DNA from: an uncultured Saprospiraceae bacterium
GTDB taxonomy: Bacteria; Bacteroidota; Bacteroidia; Chitinophagales; Saprospiraceae
Direction of reading: 5' to 3'
DNA length: 64,000 nucleotides
Assembly: GCA_937926205.1 (NCBI GenBank)
Contig: CALEYL010000079.1
Coordinates: forward strand, 45,086-109,085
Shown here: piece after piece, positions 26,983 to 35,488 of the stretch
Layout of the letters: each line of letters begins with the position of its first letter
Numbering within the stretch: the first letter of the stretch is position 1
Notes under the pieces: model-generated
What the model saw: the letters and a program-made list of their open reading frames with translations, nothing else
What the model was told of the DNA's origin: nothing
Database searches by the model: none
Position numbers and translations under genes: made by a program

Positions 26983-28107
26983 ATGGAAACAATGACCCAA
27001 ATAAAGACAGGCGTTGATCGGGACACTTTCCCCATCAATGGCACTGATCACATAGAATTCTACGTTGGCAATGCCAAACAGGCTGCCCACTACTACCAGT
27101 CGGCTTTTGGCTTCCACCTGGTTGCCTACCGCGGACCGGAGACCGGCGAGCGCAGCAAGGTTTCCTACGTATTGCAACAAGGCAAAATCCGCTTTGTACT
27201 TTCTTCGGCTTTTGATCCGGACCACGAAATTGCCCGCCATGTAAACCTGCACGGCGACGGCGTCAAGGTGCTGGCTCTTTGGGTGGACGATGCAGAGCAG
27301 GCCTACTACAAGGCGCTCGAACGCGGAGCAGCCGCTGCTTTTCCGCCAACGATTCAGGAAGATGAACACGGCTGGGTGAAAATGGCTGCCATCAAAACCT
27401 ACGGCGAAACCATCCACACGCTGGTGGAACGCCACAATTATAACGGCGCTTTTTTGCCGGGGTTCCAGGCCAGGGAAAGCCAGATGACGGTGCATCCGAT
27501 AGGTTTGGAATATGTGGATCATTGCGTTGGCAATGTAGAATTGGGCGCCATGAACAAATGGGTCGAATTCTATCAGGAGGTAATGGGCTTTAAATTGCTG
27601 GTGACCTTCGACGACAAAGACATTTCCACGGAATACACCGCCCTCATGAGCAAGGTGGTCTCCAATGGCAATGGTTTTATCAAGTTCCCGATCAACGAGC
27701 CGGCTGCAGGTCGCAAAAAATCACAGATCGAAGAATACCTCGATTTTTATAAAGGCGCCGGTGTACAACACATCGCCATCGCTACCAAAGACATCCTCTA
27801 CACGGTAGATCAGCTGCGTCGCAACGGCGTGGATTTCCTTCAGGTACCCGATACCTATTACGAAACCGTTACCGAACGCGTCGGCTCTATCAAAGAAGAC
27901 CTGAAAGAACTACAGCGACTGAACATACTCGTTGACCGCGACGAAGAAGGCTATCTGCTCCAGATTTTCACTAAACCTGTGCAGGATCGTCCAACCGTAT
28001 TTTACGAAATCATCCAGCGGGAAGGCGCCCGGTCCTTTGGCAAAGGCAATTTCAAGGCCCTTTTTGAAGCCATCGAACGCGATCAGGAATTGCGCGGAAC
28101 GCTGTAG
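26983..28107 (+). CDS. hppD: 4-hydroxyphenylpyruvate dioxygenase
   Basis: A 374-aa two-domain vicinal-oxygen-chelate enzyme that turns 4-hydroxyphenylpyruvate into homogentisate, the substrate of hmgA upstream. The Fe(II) ligands are H180 (EYVDHCVGN), H263 (VQHIAIAT) and E342 (FYEIIQR), and the C-terminal GKGNFKALFEAIERDQ tail is conserved. Full length. Confidence 0.96.
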   Translation: METMTQIKTGVDRDTFPINGTDHIEFYVGNAKQAAHYYQSAFGFHLVAYRGPETGERSKVSYVLQQGKIRFVLSSAFDPDHEIARHVNLHGDGVKVLALWVDDAEQAYYKALERGAAAAFPPTIQEDEHGWVKMAAIKTYGETIHTLVERHNYNGAFLPGFQARESQMTVHPIGLEYVDHCVGNVELGAMNKWVEFYQEVMGFKLLVTFDDKDISTEYTALMSKVVSNGNGFIKFPINEPAAGRKKSQIEEYLDFYKGAGVQHIAIATKDILYTVDQLRRNGVDFLQVPDTYYETVTERVGSIKEDLKELQRLNILVDRDEEGYLLQIFTKPVQDRPTVFYEIIQREGARSFGKGNFKALFEAIERDQELRGTL

Positions 28108-28116
28108 GAAGCTGGT

Positions 28117-28767
28117 ATGAAAAAACGGATAGACCTGGAATCCTGGCCTCGAAGGGCGCATTTTGAGTTTTTCAATACGTTTGAAGAACCCTTTTTTGGC
28201 GCCACCGTCCAGGTGGATTGCAGCAAAGCCTACCGTTCAGCTAAAGCGATGGGGAGTTCTTTTTTTCTGTACTACCTCCACACCGCACTGTCTGCAGCCA
28301 ATGCTACCGAGCCTTTTCGCTATCGCATTGACGAAACGGGAAGCCCGGTGGAGTACGATTGCATCCATGCCGCGCCAACCGTAGACCGGGAAGATGGAAC
28401 TTTCGGTTTTTCGCATATCCGTTTCGACTCCGATTTTCGGGTTTTTGAAGAACGGGCGCAACTGGAAATGGCACGGGTAAGACAAACGAGCGGCCTGGAA
28501 TTCGGCCTCTCAGGCGACGATGTCATCTATTTTTCTGCCCTGCCCTGGTTTTCATTTACCAGCCTCTCCCATGCCCGAAAGCTGGGCTCAGGCGACAGTG
28601 TACCCAAAATTTCTTTTGGAAAAATCATACACAATCCAAACACCGGATCGGGGAGTGGCGCCATGCTCCTCCCCGTTTCCATACACGTCCACCACGCATT
28701 GGTAGACGGCCTGCACGTAGGGCAATTTCTGGAGCAATTTCAGGGAATGCTGGACCGGGATGTTTAA
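28117..28767 (+). CDS. Chloramphenicol acetyltransferase-like protein
   Basis: A 216-aa CAT-fold acetyltransferase. The catalytic motif HHALVDG (H192-G198, general base H193) and the surrounding PVSIHVHHALVDGLHVGQF are intact. It starts 9 bp after hppD, so it belongs to the homogentisate operon. Chromosomal CAT-like enzymes of this type often act on substrates other than chloramphenicol, so a resistance role is not established. It converges on the acyltransferase gene. Confidence 0.88.
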   Translation: MKKRIDLESWPRRAHFEFFNTFEEPFFGATVQVDCSKAYRSAKAMGSSFFLYYLHTALSAANATEPFRYRIDETGSPVEYDCIHAAPTVDREDGTFGFSHIRFDSDFRVFEERAQLEMARVRQTSGLEFGLSGDDVIYFSALPWFSFTSLSHARKLGSGDSVPKISFGKIIHNPNTGSGSGAMLLPVSIHVHHALVDGLHVGQFLEQFQGMLDRDV

Positions 28768-28786
28768 GAGCTTGTTCGGGTATTCC

Positions 28787-30115
28787 TCACTTCAAAGGGA
28801 GTTCAGCCGCCCAATTGCTAAGCACGCGTCGTTCAGCATCCAGCTTATCCATCAGTTCCGGATGTGTTTTGGCCAGGCGCCGCAAGCGCCAGTCGGTTTG
28901 CCATTTGGGAACCTGCTTTTGAAAAAGAAAAGCGCCCCAGCCCACAAATGGCAACGTAAGAAGATAATACCAGGAGGCCGTGACGCCAAACCAGGCCTCT
29001 ACCGCCTCCGATTGCAGCCAGTAAAACAAAGGAAAAGAAAACAAGCCCACCATCACTTTCACCGTAGCATCGTAGCCAGGGTAAAGTTTCAGTTTTCGTT
29101 TCAGCAGGATGGGTAGCCCTGCCGGAAGCAGGTGGTTGATCCAGCCGTACAGAAACACCGCCAGTCCGGGTATGGCCGCCGGAATTTGAAGCCACCGCAA
29201 CAGACCGGCGCGAGGCTTTTGACGGCTGGCAAAAGCGCGGTCGGTCAGACGTGCCCCCTCTAATTCCTGTTTATAGTTCAGGGCATGCTTTCGAAAGGCC
29301 TCAAACCCCTGAAGGTCTTGATCTGGCCAGTTGCGCAAAGCCTTCATGGCAACCTGTGCCTGGAAAAAATGTCTTTCGTCGGTCCACTCGGGATGGTCGT
29401 TTCGCTGAATGCGTTCGATCACTCTTAACAGCTGATCTTCTTCATTGTCGAGTGTATCGATGGTCAGATCGCGCATCCGGGCCTCCAGAAACGCGGTGAG
29501 CTTTCGGACTGCCTCGACGGGATTGTTCTCGTAATCTTTGCGGAAGTCAGCAACCCGAATTGGCTCGCCAACATTCACCAATACACGACTGCCAAAACGC
29601 TGGGGGTCTTCATACGTCAGCCCGATCGGGTGTATCATCAATCCCAATTCAAAACTGGCTTTGCTTTCAGCGCTAAATGCTATGCGCGCAGTACCGGTTT
29701 TGAGTTTTTGCATCCGCCGTTCCATCCAGCTGTTTCCTTCCGGCGCGATATAGAGAACACCCCCGGCGCCCAAAAAGGCGTCGCAGCGGGCAAAAGCATC
29801 GGCATTGTTCAACGGCTTGCCTCCGGTATCATCATAACGTTCAATGGGGATACAATAAAGCGTTGTGAAAAGCCAGTCGGTAAAAGCTGTTTTAAATAAA
29901 CTGGAATTGGCCAGAAAAAATGCCTGCCGGCGAATACGCGATGCCGACAGCAATACATCCATAAGCGTATTGGGATGATTAGAAACCAGGATGGCCGGGT
30001 TGGAAAAATGAAGCCCCGCTGCATTTATCGTCGCGGTGCGGGGATAATAAATCCGGATGGCCAGGCGCGCAACGGCTTTAAGAAAGCGATAGAGCGCGGA
30101 AAGAAATGGGTTCAA
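28787..30115 (-). CDS. PlsC-type 1-acyl-glycerol-3-phosphate acyltransferase
   Basis: A 442-aa membrane protein with the acyltransferase catalytic motif NHPNTLMD (46-53, NHx4D type) and PEGNSW (125-130). Two or more hydrophobic helices follow in the C-terminal half (ILL, FSFPLFYWLQ, YYLLTLPFVGWGAFLF). It would acylate lysophosphatidic acid or a related lipid. It follows lpxK by 6 bp on the same strand, so both probably serve envelope lipid synthesis. It is longer than minimal PlsC (about 240 aa) because of the C-terminal membrane part. Confidence 0.85.
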   Translation of the reverse strand: MNPFLSALYRFLKAVARLAIRIYYPRTATINAAGLHFSNPAILVSNHPNTLMDVLLSASRIRRQAFFLANSSLFKTAFTDWLFTTLYCIPIERYDDTGGKPLNNADAFARCDAFLGAGGVLYIAPEGNSWMERRMQKLKTGTARIAFSAESKASFELGLMIHPIGLTYEDPQRFGSRVLVNVGEPIRVADFRKDYENNPVEAVRKLTAFLEARMRDLTIDTLDNEEDQLLRVIERIQRNDHPEWTDERHFFQAQVAMKALRNWPDQDLQGFEAFRKHALNYKQELEGARLTDRAFASRQKPRAGLLRWLQIPAAIPGLAVFLYGWINHLLPAGLPILLKRKLKLYPGYDATVKVMVGLFSFPLFYWLQSEAVEAWFGVTASWYYLLTLPFVGWGAFLFQKQVPKWQTDWRLRRLAKTHPELMDKLDAERRVLSNWAAELPLK

Positions 30116-30121
30116 GGTATG

Positions 30122-31195
30122 TCAGACTTTAAAGTTCAACAGAAAATCCCGGATGTTTTGATCGAATTGTGATTTATCGTCAAAATGAAACTGAACCTGA
30201 ACAGGAATGACAAATACCGGCAACTGGTGTTCAATGAGAAAATTTCTGTGCATTTCAAGGCGAACCGCGTCCTTTTCCGTTGTAAGGATCATCTTCTGAC
30301 GCCCATCAGCCGCAATGTTGCCAAAAGCTTTTTTGATGTCGCTCATGTCGCCGTCATCAAAAAAATGGTGGTCTTCATACTCCAGGGTATAAACCGCATG
30401 GGAGTGCTCGGAAACATAATCTTTAAGATAATCTGCCCGGGCTATGGCGCTCACAAGCAGAACATCCCGGTCTTCCTGCAAAGGAGCAGGGACACGTGGA
30501 TTAAACAGATAATAGGGTGTGCCGTATTCGTAATAGGAAAAATATACTTTCTGGTGGGGTAAAGGCTTTAACTCCCGCACCAGTGCTTCTTTCTCCTGAG
30601 GGTCAAGCGTGGCGGGACATTTCGTAACGACCATGAAATCAGCCCGGCGATAGGCGTTACGCCATTCGCGCAAGCGGCCTGCCGGCAATAAATAATCACG
30701 GGTAAAAAGATTGCCATAATCGGTCAGCAAAATATTCAACCCGGGTTGTACAGCGCGGTGTTGAAAAGCATCATCCAGCAAGACTACCTGCGCTTCCGGG
30801 TCTTCCATGAGCAGCCTTGGAATGGCCAGTGCCCTGCTTTCTGCAACGCCCACTAGAATCTCAGGATATTTGCGTTTGAATTGCAAGGGTTCATCACCGG
30901 CCTGCTCCGCATTCATCCGCGGGTCTACCACCATAAAGCCCTGGGTTTTTCGACCATAACCCCGACTAAGGGTAGCTACATTGATGTAATCTTTCAACAA
31001 TCGGATGATGTATTCAATGTGCGGTGTTTTTCCGGCGCCGCCCACCGAAAGGTTACCTACAGAAATCACCGGAATGTTAAAGGAAACCGAGCGGAGAAGG
31101 CCGGTTCGGTAGAATAAATTTCGCAAACTCACGCCAAGCCCATAGAGCAGGGAGAAGGGCGACAGCAAAATCTTTATCAAAGTAGCATAAACCAT
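30122..31195 (-). CDS. lpxK: Tetraacyldisaccharide 4'-kinase
   Basis: A 357-aa inner-membrane kinase of lipid A synthesis. The N-terminal membrane helix is followed by the P-loop SVGNLSVGGAGKTPH (45-59), then DEPLQFKRKYP and LLDDAFQHR. It phosphorylates the 4' position of the lipid A disaccharide. Length and start match the family (SPFSLLYGL). A minus-strand TACTTTTG box lies only 6 bp before the ATG. Confidence 0.95.
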   Translation of the reverse strand: MVYATLIKILLSPFSLLYGLGVSLRNLFYRTGLLRSVSFNIPVISVGNLSVGGAGKTPHIEYIIRLLKDYINVATLSRGYGRKTQGFMVVDPRMNAEQAGDEPLQFKRKYPEILVGVAESRALAIPRLLMEDPEAQVVLLDDAFQHRAVQPGLNILLTDYGNLFTRDYLLPAGRLREWRNAYRRADFMVVTKCPATLDPQEKEALVRELKPLPHQKVYFSYYEYGTPYYLFNPRVPAPLQEDRDVLLVSAIARADYLKDYVSEHSHAVYTLEYEDHHFFDDGDMSDIKKAFGNIAADGRQKMILTTEKDAVRLEMHRNFLIEHQLPVFVIPVQVQFHFDDKSQFDQNIRDFLLNFKV

Positions 31196-31200
31196 AAAAA

Positions 31201-31208
31201 CAAAAGTA
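31201..31208 (-). promoter_or_regulatory. Possible -7 box of lpxK (TACTTTTG)
   Basis: A perfect TAnnTTTG match on the minus strand whose predicted start point would coincide with the lpxK ATG at 31195, implying a near-leaderless transcript. Confidence 0.35.
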
Positions 31209-31221
31209 GCTGATTTTTCAC

Positions 31222-31229
31222 TAATTTTG
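31222..31229 (+). promoter_or_regulatory. -7 box (TAATTTTG) of the lipoprotein-nadD operon
   Basis: A perfect TAnnTTTG match 49 bp before the lipoprotein ATG at 31278. No good -33 element was seen. Confidence 0.45.
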
Positions 31230-31277
31230 CCCAGTATTTAGAAGGATAACCATTCACTCAATCAAGCCGAAGGCGCT

Positions 31278-31754
31278 ATGAAACGCTTTACATTCTACTT
31301 ATTGCTGCTGGTGTTCGCACTGGTACAAGCCTGTAACAACACCCCCGCACCGGAAGAAGACAAACGCACGCCGGAAGAAATCATTCGTTTGTTCCAATCG
31401 CTCTACGACAAGAATGACTTTGAAGCTGCTAAACAACTGAGCACACCGAAAGTACAGGAATTTTTAAGCATGCTGGCCAAACAGGTTGCTGCCGATCCTA
31501 TAGATTCTACGCTTTTCAATACAACTTTTATCAAGATTAGTTGTGATCAAAAGGCGGATACTGCGTTTTGTAAATGCCTGCTGAAGGACGATTATGAAGA
31601 CGAGTACGAAACCGAGTACAAATTGGTAAAGGTCAACGGCCATTGGCTGGTTGATGCATCTGAGGAAGATTTTTCAACGGAAGAAACGGAAATTTTCCTT
31701 CCGGAAGACAGCCTTGAAGCCGATGAAATGCTCAAAGATGAAATGGACAAATAA
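31278..31754 (+). CDS. Lipoprotein with DUF4878-like (NTF2-like) domain
   Basis: A 158-aa lipoprotein with a signal sequence ending in the lipobox LVQAC (C19). TPEEIIRLFQSLYDKNDFEAAKQLSTPKVQEFL starts an NTF2-like fold of the DUF4878 kind, and the tail is strongly acidic. Its function is unknown. It precedes nadD by 30 bp. Confidence 0.75.
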   Translation: MKRFTFYLLLLVFALVQACNNTPAPEEDKRTPEEIIRLFQSLYDKNDFEAAKQLSTPKVQEFLSMLAKQVAADPIDSTLFNTTFIKISCDQKADTAFCKCLLKDDYEDEYETEYKLVKVNGHWLVDASEEDFSTEETEIFLPEDSLEADEMLKDEMDK

Positions 31755-31784
31755 GGATCATTTGCCCCATAGCGCATTTTTAGC

Positions 31785-32369
31785 ATGAATTCAAAAATAG
31801 GCCTGTTTTTCGGTTCTTTCAACCCGGTCCATACGGGGCACATGATTATTGCCAATTTCATGGCCACCCAAACCGACCTGAAAGAAGTATGGCTGGTGGT
31901 GTCTCCGCACAATCCGCTAAAACCCAAACAAAGTCTTGCACGGGATCGCGACCGGCTGCACCTGGTCAGGCTGGCCATCGGCGATAATCCGCTGCTCCGG
32001 GCGTCAGACATCGAATTTGATCTGCCCCAGCCTTCTTACACCATTGATACACTGGCTCATCTGCGCGACAAATATCCAACGAAGTCTTTTGCCCTCATCA
32101 TGGGCAGCGATGCGCTCGAAACCCTCCCAAAATGGAAAAATTACGAACTCATCCTGCGCGATTTTGACCTTTATGTCTATCGCAGACCAACTTATGACGC
32201 AGGCGCACTGGAGAACCATCCAAAGGTCCATTTTTTTGATGCCCCCTTGATGCAAATTTCCGCCAGTTATGTCCGCCAATGCATTCAAAATGGCAAATCC
32301 ATTGAATACCTCGTGCCGGATGCCGTTTTCAATTATCTGGAAAAATCATCCATGTACCGAAAAACATAA
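31785..32369 (+). CDS. nadD: Nicotinate-nucleotide adenylyltransferase
   Basis: A 194-aa nucleotidyltransferase that makes nicotinic acid adenine dinucleotide in NAD synthesis. GLFFGSFNPVHTGH (6-19) is the nucleotide-binding HxGH motif, SPHNPLK is the substrate loop, and ISASYVR near the C-terminus is the ISxTxIR-type motif. Full length. A strong terminator follows directly. Confidence 0.95.
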   Translation: MNSKIGLFFGSFNPVHTGHMIIANFMATQTDLKEVWLVVSPHNPLKPKQSLARDRDRLHLVRLAIGDNPLLRASDIEFDLPQPSYTIDTLAHLRDKYPTKSFALIMGSDALETLPKWKNYELILRDFDLYVYRRPTYDAGALENHPKVHFFDAPLMQISASYVRQCIQNGKSIEYLVPDAVFNYLEKSSMYRKT

Positions 32370-32404
32370 GGCCTCTCCCCGGTGTAATCCGAAGAGAGGC
32401 CCCT
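32369..32404 (+). terminator. Terminator of nadD
   Basis: AAGGCCTCTC pairs with GAGAGGCCCCTT around a 16-nt loop, beginning at the nadD stop codon. The following T-run is weak (CTTGTT). Confidence 0.6.
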
Positions 32405-32646
32405 TGTTAAAATCAACGTTTTTCAACTGTTGGAGACTTTGATTGTCTCTACCCCCTTTTGCGCATTGTTTTTCTAAACGATTGTGTAATTAACCCTGTT
32501 CTTTAACATAGGGATGGCCTTTTGATAAAATCAGCTGGCCGCGTGAAATTATAACCAAATTTTCAGAGTTTGACCGTTTTCTTGTAAAAAACTACCGTTC
32601 CCTGAAAATGGTGACACAAATTTAGGCGTGTTGTTCGGCATTCATA

Positions 32647-32662
32647 TACCCTAAACAGGGTA
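32647..32662 (+). promoter_or_regulatory. Palindrome TACCCTA-AA-CAGGGTA (candidate 7-2-7 operator)
   Basis: Two heptamers, TACCCTA and the complement of TACCCTG, face each other across 2 bp. This is the 7-2-7 layout bound by NarL/FixJ-type (LuxR-HTH) response regulators, whose heptamers resemble TACyymT. It lies about 47 bp upstream of the -33 element of the LamG gene. The regulator is not encoded in the window. Confidence 0.4.
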
Positions 32663-32708
32663 TTTTTATCTAAAAACACATTCATTATCAGGTATTCTGC
32701 CCCAGCCA

Positions 32709-32739
32709 TTGAGTGTAAAGAAATTTCCCCCTAACTTTG
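32709..32739 (+). promoter_or_regulatory. Promoter of the first LamG gene (TTG-N20-TAACTTTG)
   Basis: TTG at 32709-32711 and TAACTTTG at 32732-32739 with a 20-bp spacer match the Bacteroidota consensus. The predicted leader is about 60 nt. Confidence 0.6.
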
Positions 32740-32806
32740 GATGGCACTTTTTCCGGAAATGCCGCCTTTTTTAGCACTTCCTTTTTGACGATCAAAAGAA
32801 CGACCC

Positions 32807-33706
32807 ATGCGCTACTTCAGCCTCTTTAGCCTTTTCCTGTTTGCAGGTGCATTCTTCAGCCACCGCCAGCCGGATGCCACATTAGATGAAGGGCTGGTCG
32901 CTTATTATTCTTTTAATGAATGCGATGCCCGCGACGAGAGCGGCAATGGATCAAACGGGGTTTTATTCGGCGGGGTGCAATGCTGGTGCGGCATCGACCG
33001 CCACGGACTGCTATTTGACGGGATGAACGACTATGTGACATTTCAGGGACCTGTAAACAACTACTTCAACACCTCTGATTTTACCATCAGCTTTTATTTT
33101 AAATCTGAAAAAAAAGGCGTTTTTAAACAAAGCATGCTCGGCAAACGCGAAGCCTGTAACGAGATCACCATGTTTGACCTCCTGCTGGACGCCGACAACC
33201 AACAAGTAGATACAAAAGTGTACGAATCGCCGGAAAAATTCTATGCCGGCATTTCACCGGATTACGAAGGGAGCGGATGGCAGCATTTTGCCCTGGTTCG
33301 GGAGGGGTTTCGTGCGACGACCTATATTAATGGAGAACCGAGGCTTTCGGGATACCGCTGCAGCGGTGTCGATATTGGCAATGAAGCCCTGTTGTCTTTT
33401 TCAAACAGCCCCTGCCTACGATCGGGTCGGACTGAGCCTTTCAAAGGTGTGCTGGATGAATTGCGCGTCTACGACCGTGCGCTGAACAAAGAAGAAATGG
33501 CAGCGTTATATGCCCGCTACCCCATTGAAAATGCCGCACAAGACTGCTATACCTACTTGCCTCAAAAACCTGAAAAGGGATTCCCGCATCCGCAGGAAAC
33601 CGATTACCTTTGCATTCAAAATCATCACTTATGTTCGGAGATATGTTCGGCCAGGCAGAAGAGCAGCAAAAGGCCATGCGTCAGCAACTGGCTGCTATTA
33701 GGGTAG
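32807..33706 (+). CDS. LamG-domain secreted protein, lacking a sorting domain
   Basis: A 299-aa protein with a signal peptide and a concanavalin/LamG-like domain (about 28-235: LVAYYSFNECDARDESGNG, LLFDGMNDYVTF, GVLDELRVYDRALNKEEM). Unlike its 410-aa paralogue at 34056, it has no T9SS tail. Its last 25 codons overlap the start of ybaB in another frame and read like non-functional sequence, so the C-terminus may have been lost by truncation or frameshift. LamG domains usually bind glycans or proteins outside the cell. Confidence 0.75.
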   Translation: MRYFSLFSLFLFAGAFFSHRQPDATLDEGLVAYYSFNECDARDESGNGSNGVLFGGVQCWCGIDRHGLLFDGMNDYVTFQGPVNNYFNTSDFTISFYFKSEKKGVFKQSMLGKREACNEITMFDLLLDADNQQVDTKVYESPEKFYAGISPDYEGSGWQHFALVREGFRATTYINGEPRLSGYRCSGVDIGNEALLSFSNSPCLRSGRTEPFKGVLDELRVYDRALNKEEMAALYARYPIENAAQDCYTYLPQKPEKGFPHPQETDYLCIQNHHLCSEICSARQKSSKRPCVSNWLLLG

Positions 33707-33942
33707 AAGCGGAAGCCGGCGACGGCGCTGTAAAGGTCGTGGCAAACGCCAATCGCGAAATCCTCAACATTACTTTCAATAAAGCGCTTCTGGATTGGAA
33801 TGACATCGAGCAGGTGGAAGACCTGGTCACTGTTGCCGTTAACCGCACCCTGGAACTGGCAGCTCAGAAAGAAGCCGAAGAAGCGCAAAACCTCATTAAA
33901 AATATGCTGCCTCCGGGTTTTGAAAGCATGTTTGGGCAATAG
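33631..33942 (+). CDS. ybaB: YbaB/EbfC family nucleoid-associated protein
   Basis: A 103-aa DNA-binding protein of the YbaB/EbfC family, a dimer that coats DNA. AEAGDGAVKVVANANREILNI is the family signature, and MFGDMFGQ at the N-terminus with MLPPGFESMFG at the C-terminus is typical of Bacteroidota members. The start is set at ATG 33631; it overlaps the end of the preceding LamG gene by 76 bp. The usual partners dnaX and recR are not nearby. Confidence 0.92.
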   Translation: MFGDMFGQAEEQQKAMRQQLAAIRVEAEAGDGAVKVVANANREILNITFNKALLDWNDIEQVEDLVTVAVNRTLELAAQKEAEEAQNLIKNMLPPGFESMFGQ

Positions 33943-34055
33943 CCCGGCGGCGAATAACCCAACAATTAAAGGATACTATTCCTAATGAAACGGCGTTTAA
34001 CCATAGGTTTTCTTCCGGCAAACCTTGTTTTGTTTTTGATCCAACAACCTTCACA

Positions 34056-35288
34056 ATGAGATATTTTGCGTTCTTTTTTCTGGCATTGATGGGCGGTAGC
34101 TCACTGTTTGCCCAAACCAATATCGGTCTGGTTGCTTATTTTCCTTTTGAAGGCAATACCGGCGATGCTACCGGAAATTCAGCCAATACAGGTACAGTTG
34201 TAGGCGCGCCGGATTACGTATGTGGCGTCGAAGGCTCATCCCTGCGTCTGGATGGCGCCGATGACCGCATAGTTTTTCTGGGAACAAGCAACATCAACAG
34301 TGAATTCGACTCAGAAGACATCACCATCAGTTTTTACATGAACCCCATTGGCGACGCCGGCACACAGCATATCCTGTCTAAACGCAGTACCAATTGCGAC
34401 GACAATGGCTATTTCTACATCCGGTATGCCCCTGCAGGCCGGACCATCAATTGCTATTTTGGGGAAACGGCCATCAAAAACATTTCGCTGGTACACCAGT
34501 TTACCAATACGGCCTGCTGGCAGCATGTAACGGTGGTGCGGGAAGGTTTGCGGATAAAACTTTATGTAAACGGCCGGTTCATACAAAGTCTAACCACAAC
34601 CAGCCGGATCAATATCTTAAACACCGGCATGCTTACCGTGGGCGGAGGTGAATGCCTTAGCGGCAATGACATTCCTTACCACGGACTGATCGATGAATTG
34701 CGCATTTACAACCGCGCATTAAAAGAGTCTGAAATCAGGGGACTCAACGCGTTTCCGGACATGATTGTCAACCGCGATACAACCATTTACCTGGGCAACA
34801 GCATCGACGTCGAGTTGACGAGCAATTGCGCAACTTCTTTTTCCTGGTCGCCTTCAGTCGACGTCATTTCCCCAACAACGGGCGAATCCCGCATCACCCC
34901 ATCGTCAGCGGGAGAATTTACCTACCTGCTTCAGATGAACGACAACATCGCTTCCTGCATCGCTACGGACAGTCTCCGCTTGCGGGTCGTGGATCCAAGC
35001 GAATTGGATTGCCGAAAGGTGTTTTTACCCAAAGCTTTTACCCCAAACGGGGATGGGCTCAACGACAATTATGGGATCAGCAATCCATTCGCCATCCCAC
35101 AACTGGTTGCTTTTGAGATCTTTGATCGATGGGGCGGACGGGTTTTTTACACAGAAGACCCTTTCCGGCAATGGGATGGCTCCTTTAGCGGACAACCCGT
35201 CAATCCGGGTGTTTTTCTTTACAGGGTACGCTGGATGTGTAATGACATTGAACGCCTCGATGCGGGTAGTCTGACTGTATTGCGTTAA
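34056..35288 (+). CDS. LamG-domain protein with gliding-motility-type (T9SS type B) C-terminal domain
   Basis: A 410-aa protein with a signal peptide (ending LFAQ), a LamG domain (about 23-225: LVAYFPFEGNTGDATGNSAN, LIDELRIYNRALKESEI), a short PKD/Ig-like linker and a C-terminal gliding-motility-associated domain (FLPKAFTPNGDGLNDNYGI, FDRWGGRVFYTE, GVFLYRVRW). The last domain is the type B signal for T9SS export. It is a paralogue of the gene at 32807, sharing MRYF starts and the DELRxYxRAL motif. Confidence 0.9.
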   Translation: MRYFAFFFLALMGGSSLFAQTNIGLVAYFPFEGNTGDATGNSANTGTVVGAPDYVCGVEGSSLRLDGADDRIVFLGTSNINSEFDSEDITISFYMNPIGDAGTQHILSKRSTNCDDNGYFYIRYAPAGRTINCYFGETAIKNISLVHQFTNTACWQHVTVVREGLRIKLYVNGRFIQSLTTTSRINILNTGMLTVGGGECLSGNDIPYHGLIDELRIYNRALKESEIRGLNAFPDMIVNRDTTIYLGNSIDVELTSNCATSFSWSPSVDVISPTTGESRITPSSAGEFTYLLQMNDNIASCIATDSLRLRVVDPSELDCRKVFLPKAFTPNGDGLNDNYGISNPFAIPQLVAFEIFDRWGGRVFYTEDPFRQWDGSFSGQPVNPGVFLYRVRWMCNDIERLDAGSLTVLR

Positions 35289-35315
35289 GGATAAAACATT
35301 AATAGCTCAAAAAGA

Positions 35316-35346
35316 ACCAGGATCGCATCGGGGAGAGACGATCCTG
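35316..35346 (-). terminator. Terminator (minus strand) downstream of the DUF423 gene
   Basis: A perfect 9-bp stem, CCAGGATCG/CGATCCTGG, with a 13-nt loop. On the minus strand it is followed by TTCTTTTTG. It may also serve the convergent LamG gene. Confidence 0.55.
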
Positions 35347-35488
35347 GCGTAAGAAAGCGACTTTAGATTATTGCAGGAAAGATTAGCATGGTCTGTGCTG
35401 ATGACAGCAAAAAATTTCCATGCCACAAATATGCTGCAACCATATAAACTGAAAATTAATGTAAGATTAAATAGGTATTAAGACTGCG

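Larger units (their letters stand above)
32405..32806. other. 402-bp gene-free regulatory region
   Basis: No reading frame is supported. It holds the palindrome at 32647-32662 and a consensus promoter at 32709-32739 for the LamG gene. The rest is AT-rich with no further structure that I can support. Confidence 0.5.

Noticed and set aside
28117..28767. CAT-like gene as a chloramphenicol resistance determinant
   Set aside because: It is embedded in a catabolic operon without mobile-element context; drug resistance cannot be inferred from the HHxxxDG motif alone.
33610..33630. TTG start for ybaB giving an extra N-terminus
   Set aside because: The ATG at 33631 gives the usual MFGDMFGQ start of Bacteroidota YbaB.
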